This document shows, piece by piece, positions 1 to 11,249 of a stretch of DNA of 64,000 nucleotides; positions within the stretch are counted from its first letter, which is position 1; each line of letters starts with the position of its first letter. This DNA is from Constrictibacter sp. MBR-5 (GTDB lineage Bacteria; Pseudomonadota; Alphaproteobacteria; JAJUGE01), in assembly GCF_040549485.1 (NCBI RefSeq), contig NZ_JBEPTK010000001.1, positions 62,001 to 126,000 on the forward strand. The letters are read 5' to 3'. Below the pieces are notes generated by a model. It saw only the letters and a list, made by a program, of their open reading frames with translations. It was not told where the DNA came from and did not search any database. The translations under genes and the position numbers were made by a program.

Positions 1-1
1 C

Positions 2-2638
<2,637 letters not shown>

Positions 2639-2663
2639 CCGCTGCCGCGCGGCGGACGACGGA

Positions 2664-2697
2664 AAACGGGGCCGGCATCGATGTGCCGGCCCCGTTT
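2664..2697. terminator. Perfect 14-bp hairpin between convergent metH and dapA-like genes
   Basis: Arms 2664-2677 and 2684-2697 are exact reverse complements, flanked by A and T residues, with a 6-base loop. It lies 26 bases after the metH stop and 39 bases after the opposing gene's stop, so it probably terminates transcription from both sides. The T-run is short on each strand. Confidence 0.75.
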
Positions 2698-2735
2698 CGT
2701 ATGGCGCCTCCTGCGGGACCGCTGGGAGAGATGGA

Positions 2736-3692
2736 TTAGATCGGGACGACGGCTGCCTGTTCCGGGGCAACGTCGAGCAGGCGGTTGCGCAGGCGCACGA
2801 GGAGGCTGTCGATCTCCGCCATGCCTTCGCGGCCGAGGCTCGGCGCCGGCCAGCGGGCACGAGCGGACTTCGTCCCGCCGCGGCGGCGCAGGATCTCCTT
2901 CCGGACGGCGAGGCCGTAGCCGGGCTGCTGTTCATAGCGGATGAACGGCATGTAGGCGTCGAACAGCGCCGCGGCGCCGTCCCGGTCGCCGGCGGTGAAG
3001 CGGTCGTAGACGCCGACCAGCATCTCCGGGAAGCCGAAGCCGGTCATCGCGCCGTCGGCGCCGCGCTCCATCTCCTCCAGATAATAGAGGGCGCCGTTGC
3101 CGACGAGGATGCTGACCCGTCGGCGGCCCGCCTCGTCCGCACGCACCCGCGACAGCTTGGCGAGGCCGGGGCAGTCCTCGTGCTTCAGCATGACGATGCT
3201 GGGGAACGCGTCGGCGATGCGGTTCCAGAGCGGCACCGAGAGGTGAATGCCGGTCGACTGCGGATAGTCCTGGTAGACGACCGGCACATCCGGGCCCAGC
3301 GCGGCCGTGACCGCCTCCATGTAGCCGAAGGTCTGGTCGTCGGTCTTCAGCGGGCCGGACGGCGCCACCATGACGCCGGCGGCGCCCTGGTCCATCACCT
3401 TGCGCGACAGGTCGGTGACGCTGGCGAGCGCCGTAGCACTGGTGCCGACGATCACCGGTACCCTTCCGTCAACGGCCTTCAGGAAGCGCGCGGCAACAGC
3501 CTCGGTCTCCGCGGCGGTGAGCTTGTTCGCCTCGCCCATCATGCCGAGGATGGTGAGGCCGTGCACGCCGCAGCCGAGATAGAAATCGACCAGCCGGTCG
3601 ATGCCCTCCAGGTCGAGGGCACCGTCGTCTTCGAACGGCGTGGCGGCGATCAGATAGACGCCCTTGGCGTCCTCGGTCAGACGATGGCCCAT
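2736..3692 (-). CDS. DapA-family (dihydrodipicolinate synthase-like) aldolase/lyase
   Basis: A 318-residue class I aldolase of the DHDPS/N-acetylneuraminate lyase family. The TIM-barrel landmarks are present: Tyr140 in PVVYQDYP and the Schiff-base Lys170 in IVMLKHED. The usual GTTGE substrate loop reads GMMGEA (50-55), so it is probably not lysine-pathway DapA. It is the last gene of an operon with a peptide-type ABC transporter, 26 bases after the permease, which suggests a catabolic lyase acting on an imported compound. The start ATG at 3692 was chosen because the family begins here; the same frame stays open upstream inside the permease gene. The true substrate cannot be read from sequence. 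Confidence 0.85.
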   Translation of the reverse strand: MGHRLTEDAKGVYLIAATPFEDDGALDLEGIDRLVDFYLGCGVHGLTILGMMGEANKLTAAETEAVAARFLKAVDGRVPVIVGTSATALASVTDLSRKVMDQGAAGVMVAPSGPLKTDDQTFGYMEAVTAALGPDVPVVYQDYPQSTGIHLSVPLWNRIADAFPSIVMLKHEDCPGLAKLSRVRADEAGRRRVSILVGNGALYYLEEMERGADGAMTGFGFPEMLVGVYDRFTAGDRDGAAALFDAYMPFIRYEQQPGYGLAVRKEILRRRGGTKSARARWPAPSLGREGMAEIDSLLVRLRNRLLDVAPEQAAVVPI

Positions 3693-3718
3693 GTCCCCTG
3701 CCCTCCGCGGCGCCTGGC

Positions 3719-4657
3719 TCAGCTTCTGTTCTCGGGTGCCGTCACGTCGCGCAGGCCGTCGCCCATCAGGTTGATCGCCATGACGAGCGCGAACAGCGCG
3801 AATCCGGGGATGCAGATGACCCAGGGCATGAAGAACATGAAGCCCTTGCCCTCCGAGATCATCAGGCCCCAGGACGGCGTCGGCGGCTGTACGCCGAGGC
3901 CGAGGAACGAGAGCGCGGCTTCCAGAAGGATCGCGTGCGCGACTTCCAGCGTGGCCACGACGATCAGCGGGTTGGCGATGTTCGGCAGGATCTCGCTGCT
4001 CAGGATCCGCCAGCGCGAGCAGCCGACGGCCTCTGCCGAAGCGACATAGTCCAAGCCGCGTACCTGTTGCGTGGCGGCGCGCACGACCACCGCGAACCTG
4101 TCCCAGATCAGCAGGCCAAGGACGATGATGACGATCTGCAGCGAACTGCCGATCAGCGCGACCACGGCGAGCGCGATCAGGATCGCCGGCATGGCGAGAC
4201 GCGTCGTCACGATCAGTGTGATGATCATGTCGATTCGGCCGCCGAAATAGCCAGCGGCGATACCCATCGCCGTGCCGATGATCCCGGAGATCGCCATCGC
4301 GGCGAAGCCGATCAGCAGCGACACCTGGGCGCCGTACATGATCCGGGAGAGGTAGTCGCGGCCGAAGGCGTCGGTGCCGAGCGGATGCTCCCACGTGCCG
4401 TTGGCGTGCCAGAACGGCGCGATCAGCCGCTTCGACAGATCCTGCGCATAGGGATCGTGCAGGGGCAGGATCGGGGCCAGCAGCGCCATCAGCACGATGA
4501 CGAGCAGGACGGAGCCGCCGATCATCAGACCGGTGTGCCCAAAAATCCGTCCCCGGAGGATCGCAGCCGGCGACGGGCCGGTATTGGCTTCGGCGGCCGG
4601 GCCCGCGGTGGCGGACGACGGTGCGGTGGGCGCCGGTGCGGAATTGGCGACGGCCAT
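3719..4657 (-). CDS. Peptide/nickel-type ABC transporter permease (DppC-like)
   Basis: A 312-residue inner-membrane permease. A Pro/Ala-rich cytoplasmic N-terminus (about 35 residues) precedes the first membrane segment, the OppC N-terminal domain and the BPD transport domain. The coupling-helix motif is EAVGCSRWRILSSEILPN, and the typical LSFLGLGVQPPTPSWG follows. The start lies one base after the stop of the preceding permease, so the two are co-translated. It pairs with the DppB-like permease and the family 5 binding protein. No ATPase genes are in this operon; the nearest are 24 kb away. Confidence 0.93.
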   Translation of the reverse strand: MAVANSAPAPTAPSSATAGPAAEANTGPSPAAILRGRIFGHTGLMIGGSVLLVIVLMALLAPILPLHDPYAQDLSKRLIAPFWHANGTWEHPLGTDAFGRDYLSRIMYGAQVSLLIGFAAMAISGIIGTAMGIAAGYFGGRIDMIITLIVTTRLAMPAILIALAVVALIGSSLQIVIIVLGLLIWDRFAVVVRAATQQVRGLDYVASAEAVGCSRWRILSSEILPNIANPLIVVATLEVAHAILLEAALSFLGLGVQPPTPSWGLMISEGKGFMFFMPWVICIPGFALFALVMAINLMGDGLRDVTAPENRS

Positions 4658-4658
4658 C

Positions 4659-5576
4659 TCAACTCACCCGAATTCGCGGATCGAGGAATGCGTTCAGCAG
4701 ATCGGCCAGGAAGGTCAGCACGACATAGACGCTGGCGATCACGAGAATGACGGCCTGCATGACTTCAAGGTCGGACCGCTGGATCGACTGCCAGGCGAGC
4801 CGGCCGAGGCCGTTGAGCGAAAAGATCGTTTCGATAACGATCGAGCCGCCGAGCATGAAACCCAACTGAACTGCGGCAACCGACACAACGGGAATGACCG
4901 CGTTGCGCAGCGCATGCTTGAACAGGACGACCCGGGGACGCAGCCCTTTCGCATAGGCGGTGCGGATGTAGTCCGACGACAGCACCTCGATCATGCCCGT
5001 ACGGGTCAGACGCATGAGGGCCGGCGTCGCGTAATAGCCCAGAGCCAGCGAAGGCATGATGAAGTGCAGCCAGGTGTCGCTGCCGGTGATCGGCAGCCAA
5101 CGCAACTGCACGCCCAGAACAAGGATCAGGATGAGCGCAAAGAAGAAGCTGGGCATCGCCTGCCCGACCACGGCGATAGACAGTGCCATGCGGTCGAGCA
5201 GGGTGTTCGGTCGAAGCGCCGCCAGGACGCCGAGGGGAATCGACACGATCAACGCAAAGGTTAGGGACAAGAGCCCCAGCGTCATCGTGACCGGCGCCCG
5301 CTCCCAGATGATCTGCGCGACCGGCTGCTTGAGATATATGGAAATGCCGAAATTGCCCTGGATCGCCCTGCCCGCCCAGTCGAGATACTGGACGATCAGG
5401 GGACGATCGAAGCCGTACTGCTTGCGGACATAGTCGATGTCCGACGGTGTCGCGTTCTCGCCGGCCATCGCTGCGGCGGGGTCGCCCGCCAGATGCAGAA
5501 GGCTGAAGGTGGCGACCGACACCAGGAAAGCGACGAGGAGGGCGAGCCCCAGCCGCCGTGCTGTAAATCTGAGCAT
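4659..5576 (-). CDS. Peptide/nickel-type ABC transporter permease (DppB-like)
   Basis: A 305-residue inner-membrane permease with the DppB N-terminal TM_PBP1 region. Its MLRFTARRLGLALLVAF start is typical of the family. About six membrane segments and the coupling motif YAKGLRPRVVLFKHALRNA are visible. It sits 30 bases after the binding protein and one base before the DppC-like permease. Peptides, oligosaccharides, nickel or opine-like compounds are all possible substrates. Confidence 0.93.
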   Translation of the reverse strand: MLRFTARRLGLALLVAFLVSVATFSLLHLAGDPAAAMAGENATPSDIDYVRKQYGFDRPLIVQYLDWAGRAIQGNFGISIYLKQPVAQIIWERAPVTMTLGLLSLTFALIVSIPLGVLAALRPNTLLDRMALSIAVVGQAMPSFFFALILILVLGVQLRWLPITGSDTWLHFIMPSLALGYYATPALMRLTRTGMIEVLSSDYIRTAYAKGLRPRVVLFKHALRNAVIPVVSVAAVQLGFMLGGSIVIETIFSLNGLGRLAWQSIQRSDLEVMQAVILVIASVYVVLTFLADLLNAFLDPRIRVS

Positions 5577-5606
5577 GAGTGCTCGCCCTTCTCGATCAGT
5601 AGCGGG

Positions 5607-7139
5607 TTACTTCCAGCTCGCGCGGTAGAATTCCGGGATCTCGTCGGCGCTCGGCTCGAACTTCAGACCGTCCGCGAAGGCGTAGTACTTGCTGTAGGTG
5701 AAGAGAGGCACCCAGCAGGCCAACTCGGCGATGCGGGTCAGCGCCTTCTTGTAGATCGCCTTCCGCTCTTCCGCATCGACGGTGATGTCGCCCTTCTTGA
5801 GAAGCTCGATGACCTGCTCGTCGCGGCAGTTGTCGTCGCGGCCGCCCTCGAAGAACAGGCTGGTGAACGCCGAGATGTCGTTCACGGAACTCGACCCCCA
5901 GGTCATGTTGTAGATCGGGGTCTTGCCGTCCCAGACGAGGCCGCGCAGGGCCTGATACTGCATGTACTTCAGGCTGGCACGGATCCCGACCGCCTGAAGG
6001 TCGCCCAACACCGCCTCGGCGATATGCCGCTCGCGATAGGCGTACAGTTCCGTCTCGAAGCCGTTCGGATAGCCGGCCTCTTCGAGAAGCTTTTTCGCCT
6101 TCTCCGGGTTGTAGTCGTACTTCGGAACGTCCTGCGTGCAGCCGACCTGGCTGGGATAGCAGGGGGAATGGACGACTTTCGACGCACCGCCCATCAGGTT
6201 CTTGGCGATCGACTCGCGATTGATCGCATGAGCCACCGCCTGACGGACCTTCAGCTTGGTGAACGGCGTCTCGCCGCCGCGACCGGTCGCCTCCATGCCG
6301 ACATAGCTGACCCGCATCGTGTCGGCGTTAACCACCGTCAACTGCGGCATCATCTCCAGCTGCTCGGCCTTCTCCTTCGGCACGTCCCAGATCCAGTCGA
6401 TCCCGCCCGTCATGATCTCGGCGATCTGCGTCTCAGGGTCGGCGATCGTGCGGAACTTCACGGTCTTGATCGTGGGCTTGGGCCGGGGACCGTCGAAGTA
6501 ATCCTCGTTACGGACCATCGTGAAGGATTCGCTCGGCTCGAAGCTGGCCAGCTTGTAAGGCCCGGTCCCGATCGCCGGGATCGTGCCGTAGTCGACCTTG
6601 CCGGTCTGATCCTTCTTCGCCTTGTCCCAGATCCCTTCCGGCATCATCGCGATCGGCCCGGCGAGCATTTCGAGCGCTGCGGGATACGGATCCTTCAGAT
6701 GAATGCGGACCTTGTAGTCGCCGAGCTTCTCCGCGCTCTTCATCCAGTCGTAGTAGTTGCGCGAGAGGACCCCGCTGTCCGGCTTGACGATGTGGTTGAC
6801 CGTGGCGACCACGTCGTCCGCATCGAACTTGCTGCCGTCGTGGAACTTGACACCCTCGCGCAGTTCGAACTCCAGCGTGAGGTCGTCAACCCACTTGTAG
6901 GACTTCGCGAGCAGCGGCTCGTACTCGAAGTTCTCTGGATTGCGATACAGAAGCGTGTCCCACATGTGGCGGGCGCTGATAACCGTCTCGCGCAGGTTGT
7001 TGTAGAAGGGCAGAACGACGTTCACTTCCTTGTTCGTCGCCCAGACCAGCGTGTCGTTGGCCTTGCCCGCGAAGGCCGCCGGAGCGGCGGCCATGCAGAT
7101 CGCGCCGATGGCCCCGCCCAGAATGCTCCCGTATCTCAT
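5607..7139 (-). CDS. ABC transporter substrate-binding protein, family 5 (peptide/opine type)
   Basis: A 510-residue periplasmic solute-binding protein (SBP_bac_5). I chose ATG 7139 because AGGAG lies 5 bases upstream and the product then starts with a clean signal peptide (MRYGSILGGAIGAICMAA, cleavage after AFA at about residue 24). The frame is open a further 36 codons upstream. Family landmarks are EFELREGVKFHDGSKFDADD and GTGPYKLASFEPSE. It is the first gene of the operon binding protein-permease-permease-lyase, so it delivers the ligand to DppB/DppC-like partners. Confidence 0.94.
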   Translation of the reverse strand: MRYGSILGGAIGAICMAAAPAAFAGKANDTLVWATNKEVNVVLPFYNNLRETVISARHMWDTLLYRNPENFEYEPLLAKSYKWVDDLTLEFELREGVKFHDGSKFDADDVVATVNHIVKPDSGVLSRNYYDWMKSAEKLGDYKVRIHLKDPYPAALEMLAGPIAMMPEGIWDKAKKDQTGKVDYGTIPAIGTGPYKLASFEPSESFTMVRNEDYFDGPRPKPTIKTVKFRTIADPETQIAEIMTGGIDWIWDVPKEKAEQLEMMPQLTVVNADTMRVSYVGMEATGRGGETPFTKLKVRQAVAHAINRESIAKNLMGGASKVVHSPCYPSQVGCTQDVPKYDYNPEKAKKLLEEAGYPNGFETELYAYRERHIAEAVLGDLQAVGIRASLKYMQYQALRGLVWDGKTPIYNMTWGSSSVNDISAFTSLFFEGGRDDNCRDEQVIELLKKGDITVDAEERKAIYKKALTRIAELACWVPLFTYSKYYAFADGLKFEPSADEIPEFYRASWK

Positions 7140-7412
7140 CCCATCTCCTTTCAGTGAACAGCGTCGCGGCCTTCTGACCGGCCGTTCCTCCACGCCAGCG
7201 CCCTGCCGAAACCCGCGTTGATTGTCGGGCGGGCCGCCTCGACGCACGGAGAGCGCCGAACGGCAGGCAGGGTCGAGTTGCGCGCATTCTAGAAGCTGAC
7301 GCGCGATACCGAAAGCCCGCTGGACGGAAAAAAGGCTGCATTGCGGCTCGAATGAGCCGTGCGGCCGGTACGTCGTCAGACGGGAGCGGGAAGTCTGGGC
7401 CGGCTGCGCCGC

Positions 7413-7631
7413 CTACCAGAGGGTGCGGCGGATCCCGTAGCGGCGCAGACGCGGCGAACGCGTGGCCCGCTCGATGTGCCGGGCCGTCGGGACCGAGCCG
7501 ATCCCGAGCGCCAGAGTGAACGCGAGGCTGACGCCGGTCGGCGCGGCCCAGAAGCCGTGCAGGATCATCACCGCCGCGACGACGGCCATGATGCAGCCGG
7601 TCCAGATCAGGGGCAAACGGTATCCAGGCAT
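7413..7631 (-). CDS. Small membrane protein of unknown function (72 aa)
   Basis: An unrecognised small protein. Two hydrophobic segments (about residues 7-27 and 33-48) are followed by an Arg-rich tail (RSPRLRRYGIRRTLW), so both ends are probably cytoplasmic. The start is supported by GGAGGG six bases before ATG 7631. A perfect 16-bp palindrome lies 24 bases upstream of the start. It follows the SDR gene on the same strand at 149 bases. No function can be assigned. Confidence 0.6.
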   Translation of the reverse strand: MPGYRLPLIWTGCIMAVVAAVMILHGFWAAPTGVSLAFTLALGIGSVPTARHIERATRSPRLRRYGIRRTLW

Positions 7632-7654
7632 GACAACCCTCCGCCGACAGACGG

Positions 7655-7670
7655 GCGGGTTTAAACCCGC
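7655..7670. promoter_or_regulatory. Perfect 16-bp palindrome upstream of the 72-aa membrane protein
   Basis: GCGGGTTTAAACCCGC is fully self-complementary and sits 24 bases before ATG 7631. It is AT-centred in a very GC-rich region, as expected for a dimeric repressor's operator or a -10 region. No regulator gene is adjacent, so the assignment is inference. Confidence 0.4.
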
Positions 7671-7780
7671 ACCGCGGCGCCGGTACAGTGACCCGGCGCA
7701 CAGACTGGAAGGTTGGTCGCCCCGGAAGGCGAAATTGCGGCGGCGGCGGGGTTTTGTTCGGCCGCGCGCCGCGATCGCCA

Positions 7781-8551
7781 TCAGTCCCGCTTTGGGAAGA
7801 AATCCGGACCGCCGAAATTGCCGCGGTTCCAGGTGGGCGTCACGAGCAGTTCGTTGATGCAGACATGCTTGGGCTGGCGCGCGAGAAACAGGATGATCTC
7901 GCCCATGTCCTCGGACTGGACCATCTTCGCACGCGCCTCCTCGGTGACCGGAACGGGCCGCTTCTCGAGGATCTCCGTCGCCACTTCGCCGGGCGACAGG
8001 GCGGTCGCGCGGATGCCGTTGTGGCACTCCTCGAAGTTGATCGTCTCGTTCATGGCGACCAGGCCGTGCTTGGCCGCCGTATAGGGCACGCCGGAGACGT
8101 AGCCGACGCGCTTTCCCGCCATCGAGGCCACGTTGATGATCAGCCCGTCCGTCTGCGCGCGCATGATCGGCAACGCCGCGTGGACGACGTAGAAGGCGCC
8201 GTTGAGGTCGACCTGGACGATCTTCTCCCAGCTCTCCAGGTCCATGTCGTTCCAGTGCCGCTTCGCCATGTTGAGGCCGGCGTTGTTCACCAGAATGTCG
8301 AGCCGTCCGAAGCGATCGGCGATCCGCTTCGCCACCGCGGCGACGGCCTGGGCGTCGGCCACGTCGAGCGCCTCGACGATCGCCTCCCCGCCCCTGTCGC
8401 GGATGGTGGCCGCCGTCTTCTCCAGCGCGTCGACCCGGCGCCCCGAAAGGACGACCTTGGCCCCCGCGCCCGCGAGCGCCTCCGCACCGGCGCGGCCGAT
8501 GCCGGAACCGGCACCGGTGACCCACGCCACCATTCCATCGATCGTACGCAT
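7781..8551 (-). CDS. SDR family NAD(P)-dependent oxidoreductase
   Basis: A 256-residue classical short-chain dehydrogenase. Visible motifs are TGAGSGIG (cofactor binding), NNAG and the Ser...YxxxK site ending YTAAKHG. The C-terminal half contains ALSPGEVATEI, the usual PG motif region. The likely reaction is oxidation or reduction of a secondary alcohol, ketone or acyl-ACP-like substrate in the cytoplasm. Neighbours do not define the substrate. It is transcribed away from the SH3 protein gene's end and toward the small membrane protein. Confidence 0.9.
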   Translation of the reverse strand: MRTIDGMVAWVTGAGSGIGRAGAEALAGAGAKVVLSGRRVDALEKTAATIRDRGGEAIVEALDVADAQAVAAVAKRIADRFGRLDILVNNAGLNMAKRHWNDMDLESWEKIVQVDLNGAFYVVHAALPIMRAQTDGLIINVASMAGKRVGYVSGVPYTAAKHGLVAMNETINFEECHNGIRATALSPGEVATEILEKRPVPVTEEARAKMVQSEDMGEIILFLARQPKHVCINELLVTPTWNRGNFGGPDFFPKRD

Positions 8552-8617
8552 GTCGCTCCCCCTTCGGGCCGCTATGGGATTGTGGCAGCGACCGCCGCAG
8601 GGCCGCTCCGCTGCAGC

Positions 8618-9154
8618 CTACTCTATCCGCTCGTCGGGATAGACCCCCCATCCCTCCACCTTGCGCAGCCACCCTTCCCGCCCGGCGACCGACACGTGGC
8701 ACCATTCCTGGTCGCAGGTCTGGACGTCGACGATGACGCCGGGCTCCAGCCGGGCGACGGGCGGCGCCCACGTCGCAGGCTCGGCGTGCATGGTGCGGAT
8801 CTCCCCCTGGATCACGATCGTGCGCTGGGCACTCAGCAGCGCGCGGTGCATCCAGCCCTCGGTCCTGTCCGGCGCGCGCACACGGCGCCAATGCTCGAAC
8901 TCGGCGACGACCTCGACGGGGAGCCCCCGCCGCCTGTACACCCATTCGATCGGGTACTGATCCCCCGGACCGGCGCGCATGCGCGCCTCGTCCGACTTCA
9001 GGGAGACGAAACGCGGCAGCGACTGGCTCGTTTCCGACTGCGCCGCAGCCTGCGGCGCCGCCGGTATCGTGCCGAGCAGAAGGGTACAAAGCAAAGCCGC
9101 CGCGGCGCGCCTGCGGCGGCAGCTGATGGGACGGCGTCCTGCCGGATCTGTCAT
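8618..9154 (-). CDS. Secreted SH3-like domain protein
   Basis: A 178-residue exported protein. The N-terminus is long and Arg-rich, with a hydrophobic stretch (AAAALLCTLLLGTIPAAPQA) and a cleavage site near residue 38. The mature part holds two bacterial SH3-like modules: one starting ARMRAGPGDQYPIEWVYRR, the second around VEPGVIVDV/CHVSVAGREGWL. Such alphaproteobacterial proteins usually sit in the periplasm and may bind peptidoglycan. It is divergent from the D-2-hydroxyacid dehydrogenase gene, with 124 bases between them. Confidence 0.8.
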   Translation of the reverse strand: MTDPAGRRPISCRRRRAAAALLCTLLLGTIPAAPQAAAQSETSQSLPRFVSLKSDEARMRAGPGDQYPIEWVYRRRGLPVEVVAEFEHWRRVRAPDRTEGWMHRALLSAQRTIVIQGEIRTMHAEPATWAPPVARLEPGVIVDVQTCDQEWCHVSVAGREGWLRKVEGWGVYPDERIE

Positions 9155-9278
9155 GCGAACAACGATGCTCCCGTTCCGGTGCGGAACCCGCTCGCGTATT
9201 GTCCCGGCCGGGCCCCGGGGGTCAAGGTGTCCGACCGTCGCGCCCCGTCAACGCAGTCCAGAGAGCAGAGATACGCGC

Positions 9279-10262
9279 ATGAGGAAGAAACCGCTCGTCG
9301 TCGTCACCCGCAAGCTTCCCGATGCGGTGGAGACGCGGATGATGGAGCTTTTCGATGCGCGGCTGAATGTCGACGACCGACCGATGCCGCGCGCCGCGCT
9401 GGCGGAGGCGATGAAGACCGCCGACGTGCTGGTTCCGACGGTGACCGACCGGATCGATGCGGAGCTGATCGGCGAGGCCGGTCCGCAGCTGCGGCTGCTG
9501 GCGAATTTCGGCGCCGGCGTCGACCATATCGACCTGAAGACGGCCAAGGCGCGCGGCCTGACGGTGACGAACACGCCGGGGGTGCTGACCGAGGATACGG
9601 CAGACATGACGATGGCCCTGATGCTGGCCGTCATGCGCCGCCTGATCGAGGGCGAGCGCGTCGCCCGCTCCGGCGACTGGCAGGGCTGGGCGCCGACCGC
9701 GATGCTCGGCCGGCGAATGCGCGGCAAACGCCTCGGGATCGTCGGCATGGGCCGCATCGGTCGCGCCCTGGCGCGCCGGGCCGGCGCTTTCGGCCTGACC
9801 GTGCACTATCACAACCGCCGCCGCGTGGCCCCGGAGGTCGAGGCCGACCTGGAAGCGACCTGGTGGGAGAGCCTCGACCAGATGCTGGCCCACATGGACA
9901 TCGTCTCGGTCAACTGCCCGCGCACGCCCGCGACCTATCACCTGCTCTCGGCTCGGCGGCTGGCGCTGCTGCGCCCCCAGGCGGTGATCGTCAACACCTC
10001 GCGCGGCGAGGTGATCGACGAGACGGCGATGGCGCGGATGCTGGAGCAGGGCAAGCTCGCCGGCGCTGGCCTCGACGTGTTCGAGAACGAGCCCGCGATC
10101 AGCCCGAAGCTGCTGAAGCTGGAGAACGTCGTGCTGCTGCCGCACATGGGATCCGCCACCATCGAGAGCCGCATCGAGACCGGCGAGAAGGTCATCGTGA
10201 ACATCAAGACCTTCGTCGACGGCCACAAGCCGCCCGACCGCGTGATCGAGGAACTGTTCTGA
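9279..10262 (+). CDS. D-2-hydroxyacid dehydrogenase (glyoxylate/hydroxypyruvate reductase-like)
   Basis: A 327-residue NAD(P)-dependent D-2-hydroxyacid dehydrogenase that interconverts 2-oxoacids such as glyoxylate or hydroxypyruvate with D-hydroxyacids. The nucleotide-binding motif is GMGRIG (156-161). The catalytic triad is Arg242 (NTSRGEV), Glu271 and His289 (LLPHMGSAT). I start at ATG 9279, where family homology begins (MRKKPLVVVTRKLP); the frame continues 100 codons upstream with no family content. It lies 24 bases from the NHL protein, probably one operon. Confidence 0.9.
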   Translation: MRKKPLVVVTRKLPDAVETRMMELFDARLNVDDRPMPRAALAEAMKTADVLVPTVTDRIDAELIGEAGPQLRLLANFGAGVDHIDLKTAKARGLTVTNTPGVLTEDTADMTMALMLAVMRRLIEGERVARSGDWQGWAPTAMLGRRMRGKRLGIVGMGRIGRALARRAGAFGLTVHYHNRRRVAPEVEADLEATWWESLDQMLAHMDIVSVNCPRTPATYHLLSARRLALLRPQAVIVNTSRGEVIDETAMARMLEQGKLAGAGLDVFENEPAISPKLLKLENVVLLPHMGSATIESRIETGEKVIVNIKTFVDGHKPPDRVIEELF

Positions 10263-10286
10263 TCGCACCATAGAGAGGAGACGCGC

Positions 10287-11249
10287 ATGTCCGTGATCCT
10301 GGGAAGCGGCGAGCACCGCTATCGCGTCGTCGAGGACTGGGCGAAGCTCCCCGACGGCTGGTCCTTCCGCGACGTCGCCGCCGTCGCCACGGACAGTCGG
10401 GACAATGTCTACGTCTTCAATCGCGGCGAGCACCCGATGATGGTGTTCGACCGCGACGGCAACTTCCTGCGCTCCTGGGGTGAAGGCCTGTTCCGGCGCG
10501 CGCACGGCCTGCATATCGGTGCCGACGACCGCCTCTACTGCACCGACGACGGCGACCATACCGTCCGCGTGTGCGACGGCGACGGCAAGGTGCACCTGAC
10601 CATCGGCGTTCCGGGAAAGCCCACGCCCTATATGAGCGGCGAGCCGTTCCACCGCTGCACCCATACCGCCCTGTCGCCGAACGGAGACATCTACGTCTCC
10701 GACGGCTACGGCAATTCCTGCGTCCATAAATACGCGCCGGACGGACGCCTGCTGAAGACATGGGGCGGCCCCGGCACCGACCCCGGCCAGTTCAACATCG
10801 TCCACAACATCTGCTGCGACGCGGACGGCTGGGTCTATGTCGCCGACCGCGAGAACCACCGCGTCCAGGTGTTCGGCGGCGACGGCGCCTATGAGACGCA
10901 GTGGAACAACCTGCACCGGCCGTGCGGCCTGTTCATGTGCGCCGGGCGGCATCAGCACTGCTATATCGGCGAACTCGGCCCCGGCATGCCGGTGAACCGC
11001 AACATGCCGAACCTCGGGCCGCGGATCAGCATCGTCACCCACGAGGGCAAGCTGGTCGCGCGGCTCGGCGGTGAGGAAGGGCCCGGACTGACGGCGGGCA
11101 AGTTCCAGGCGCCGCACGGCATCGCCGTCGACGGCCGCGGCGACATCTATGTGGGCGAGGTCGCCTACACCAACTGGCCGAGCACCTATCCCGACAAGCC
11201 GGTGCCGGCGCACGTCCGCACGCTGCAGAAGCTGGTGAAGGTCAGCTGA
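10287..11249 (+). CDS. NHL-repeat beta-propeller protein (peptidylamidoglycolate lyase-like)
   Basis: A 320-residue protein made of NHL/six-bladed propeller repeats, for example VYVADRENHRVQVFGGDG and IYVSDGYGNSCVHKY. No signal peptide is evident. The fold is shared with peptidyl-alpha-hydroxyglycine lyases and with many sugar-lactone or stress-associated proteins, so the activity is open. It is probably co-transcribed with the upstream D-2-hydroxyacid dehydrogenase (24-base gap, AGAGAGGAG before the start). Its last 8 bases overlap the convergent tag gene. Confidence 0.8.
   Translation: MSVILGSGEHRYRVVEDWAKLPDGWSFRDVAAVATDSRDNVYVFNRGEHPMMVFDRDGNFLRSWGEGLFRRAHGLHIGADDRLYCTDDGDHTVRVCDGDGKVHLTIGVPGKPTPYMSGEPFHRCTHTALSPNGDIYVSDGYGNSCVHKYAPDGRLLKTWGGPGTDPGQFNIVHNICCDADGWVYVADRENHRVQVFGGDGAYETQWNNLHRPCGLFMCAGRHQHCYIGELGPGMPVNRNMPNLGPRISIVTHEGKLVARLGGEEGPGLTAGKFQAPHGIAVDGRGDIYVGEVAYTNWPSTYPDKPVPAHVRTLQKLVKVS

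Noticed and set aside
2736-4394. Extended minus-strand frame joining the DapA-like protein to upstream sequence
   Set aside because: The extra N-terminal 234 residues are the permease gene read in the wrong frame. DapA homology starts at ATG 3692, so this is not a fusion.
5493-7157. Long plus-strand open frame opposite the family 5 binding protein gene
   Set aside because: It is antisense to a gene with clear family motifs and signal peptide. Its own translation is His/Arg/Leu/Val-rich without domains, the usual mirror of high-GC codon bias.
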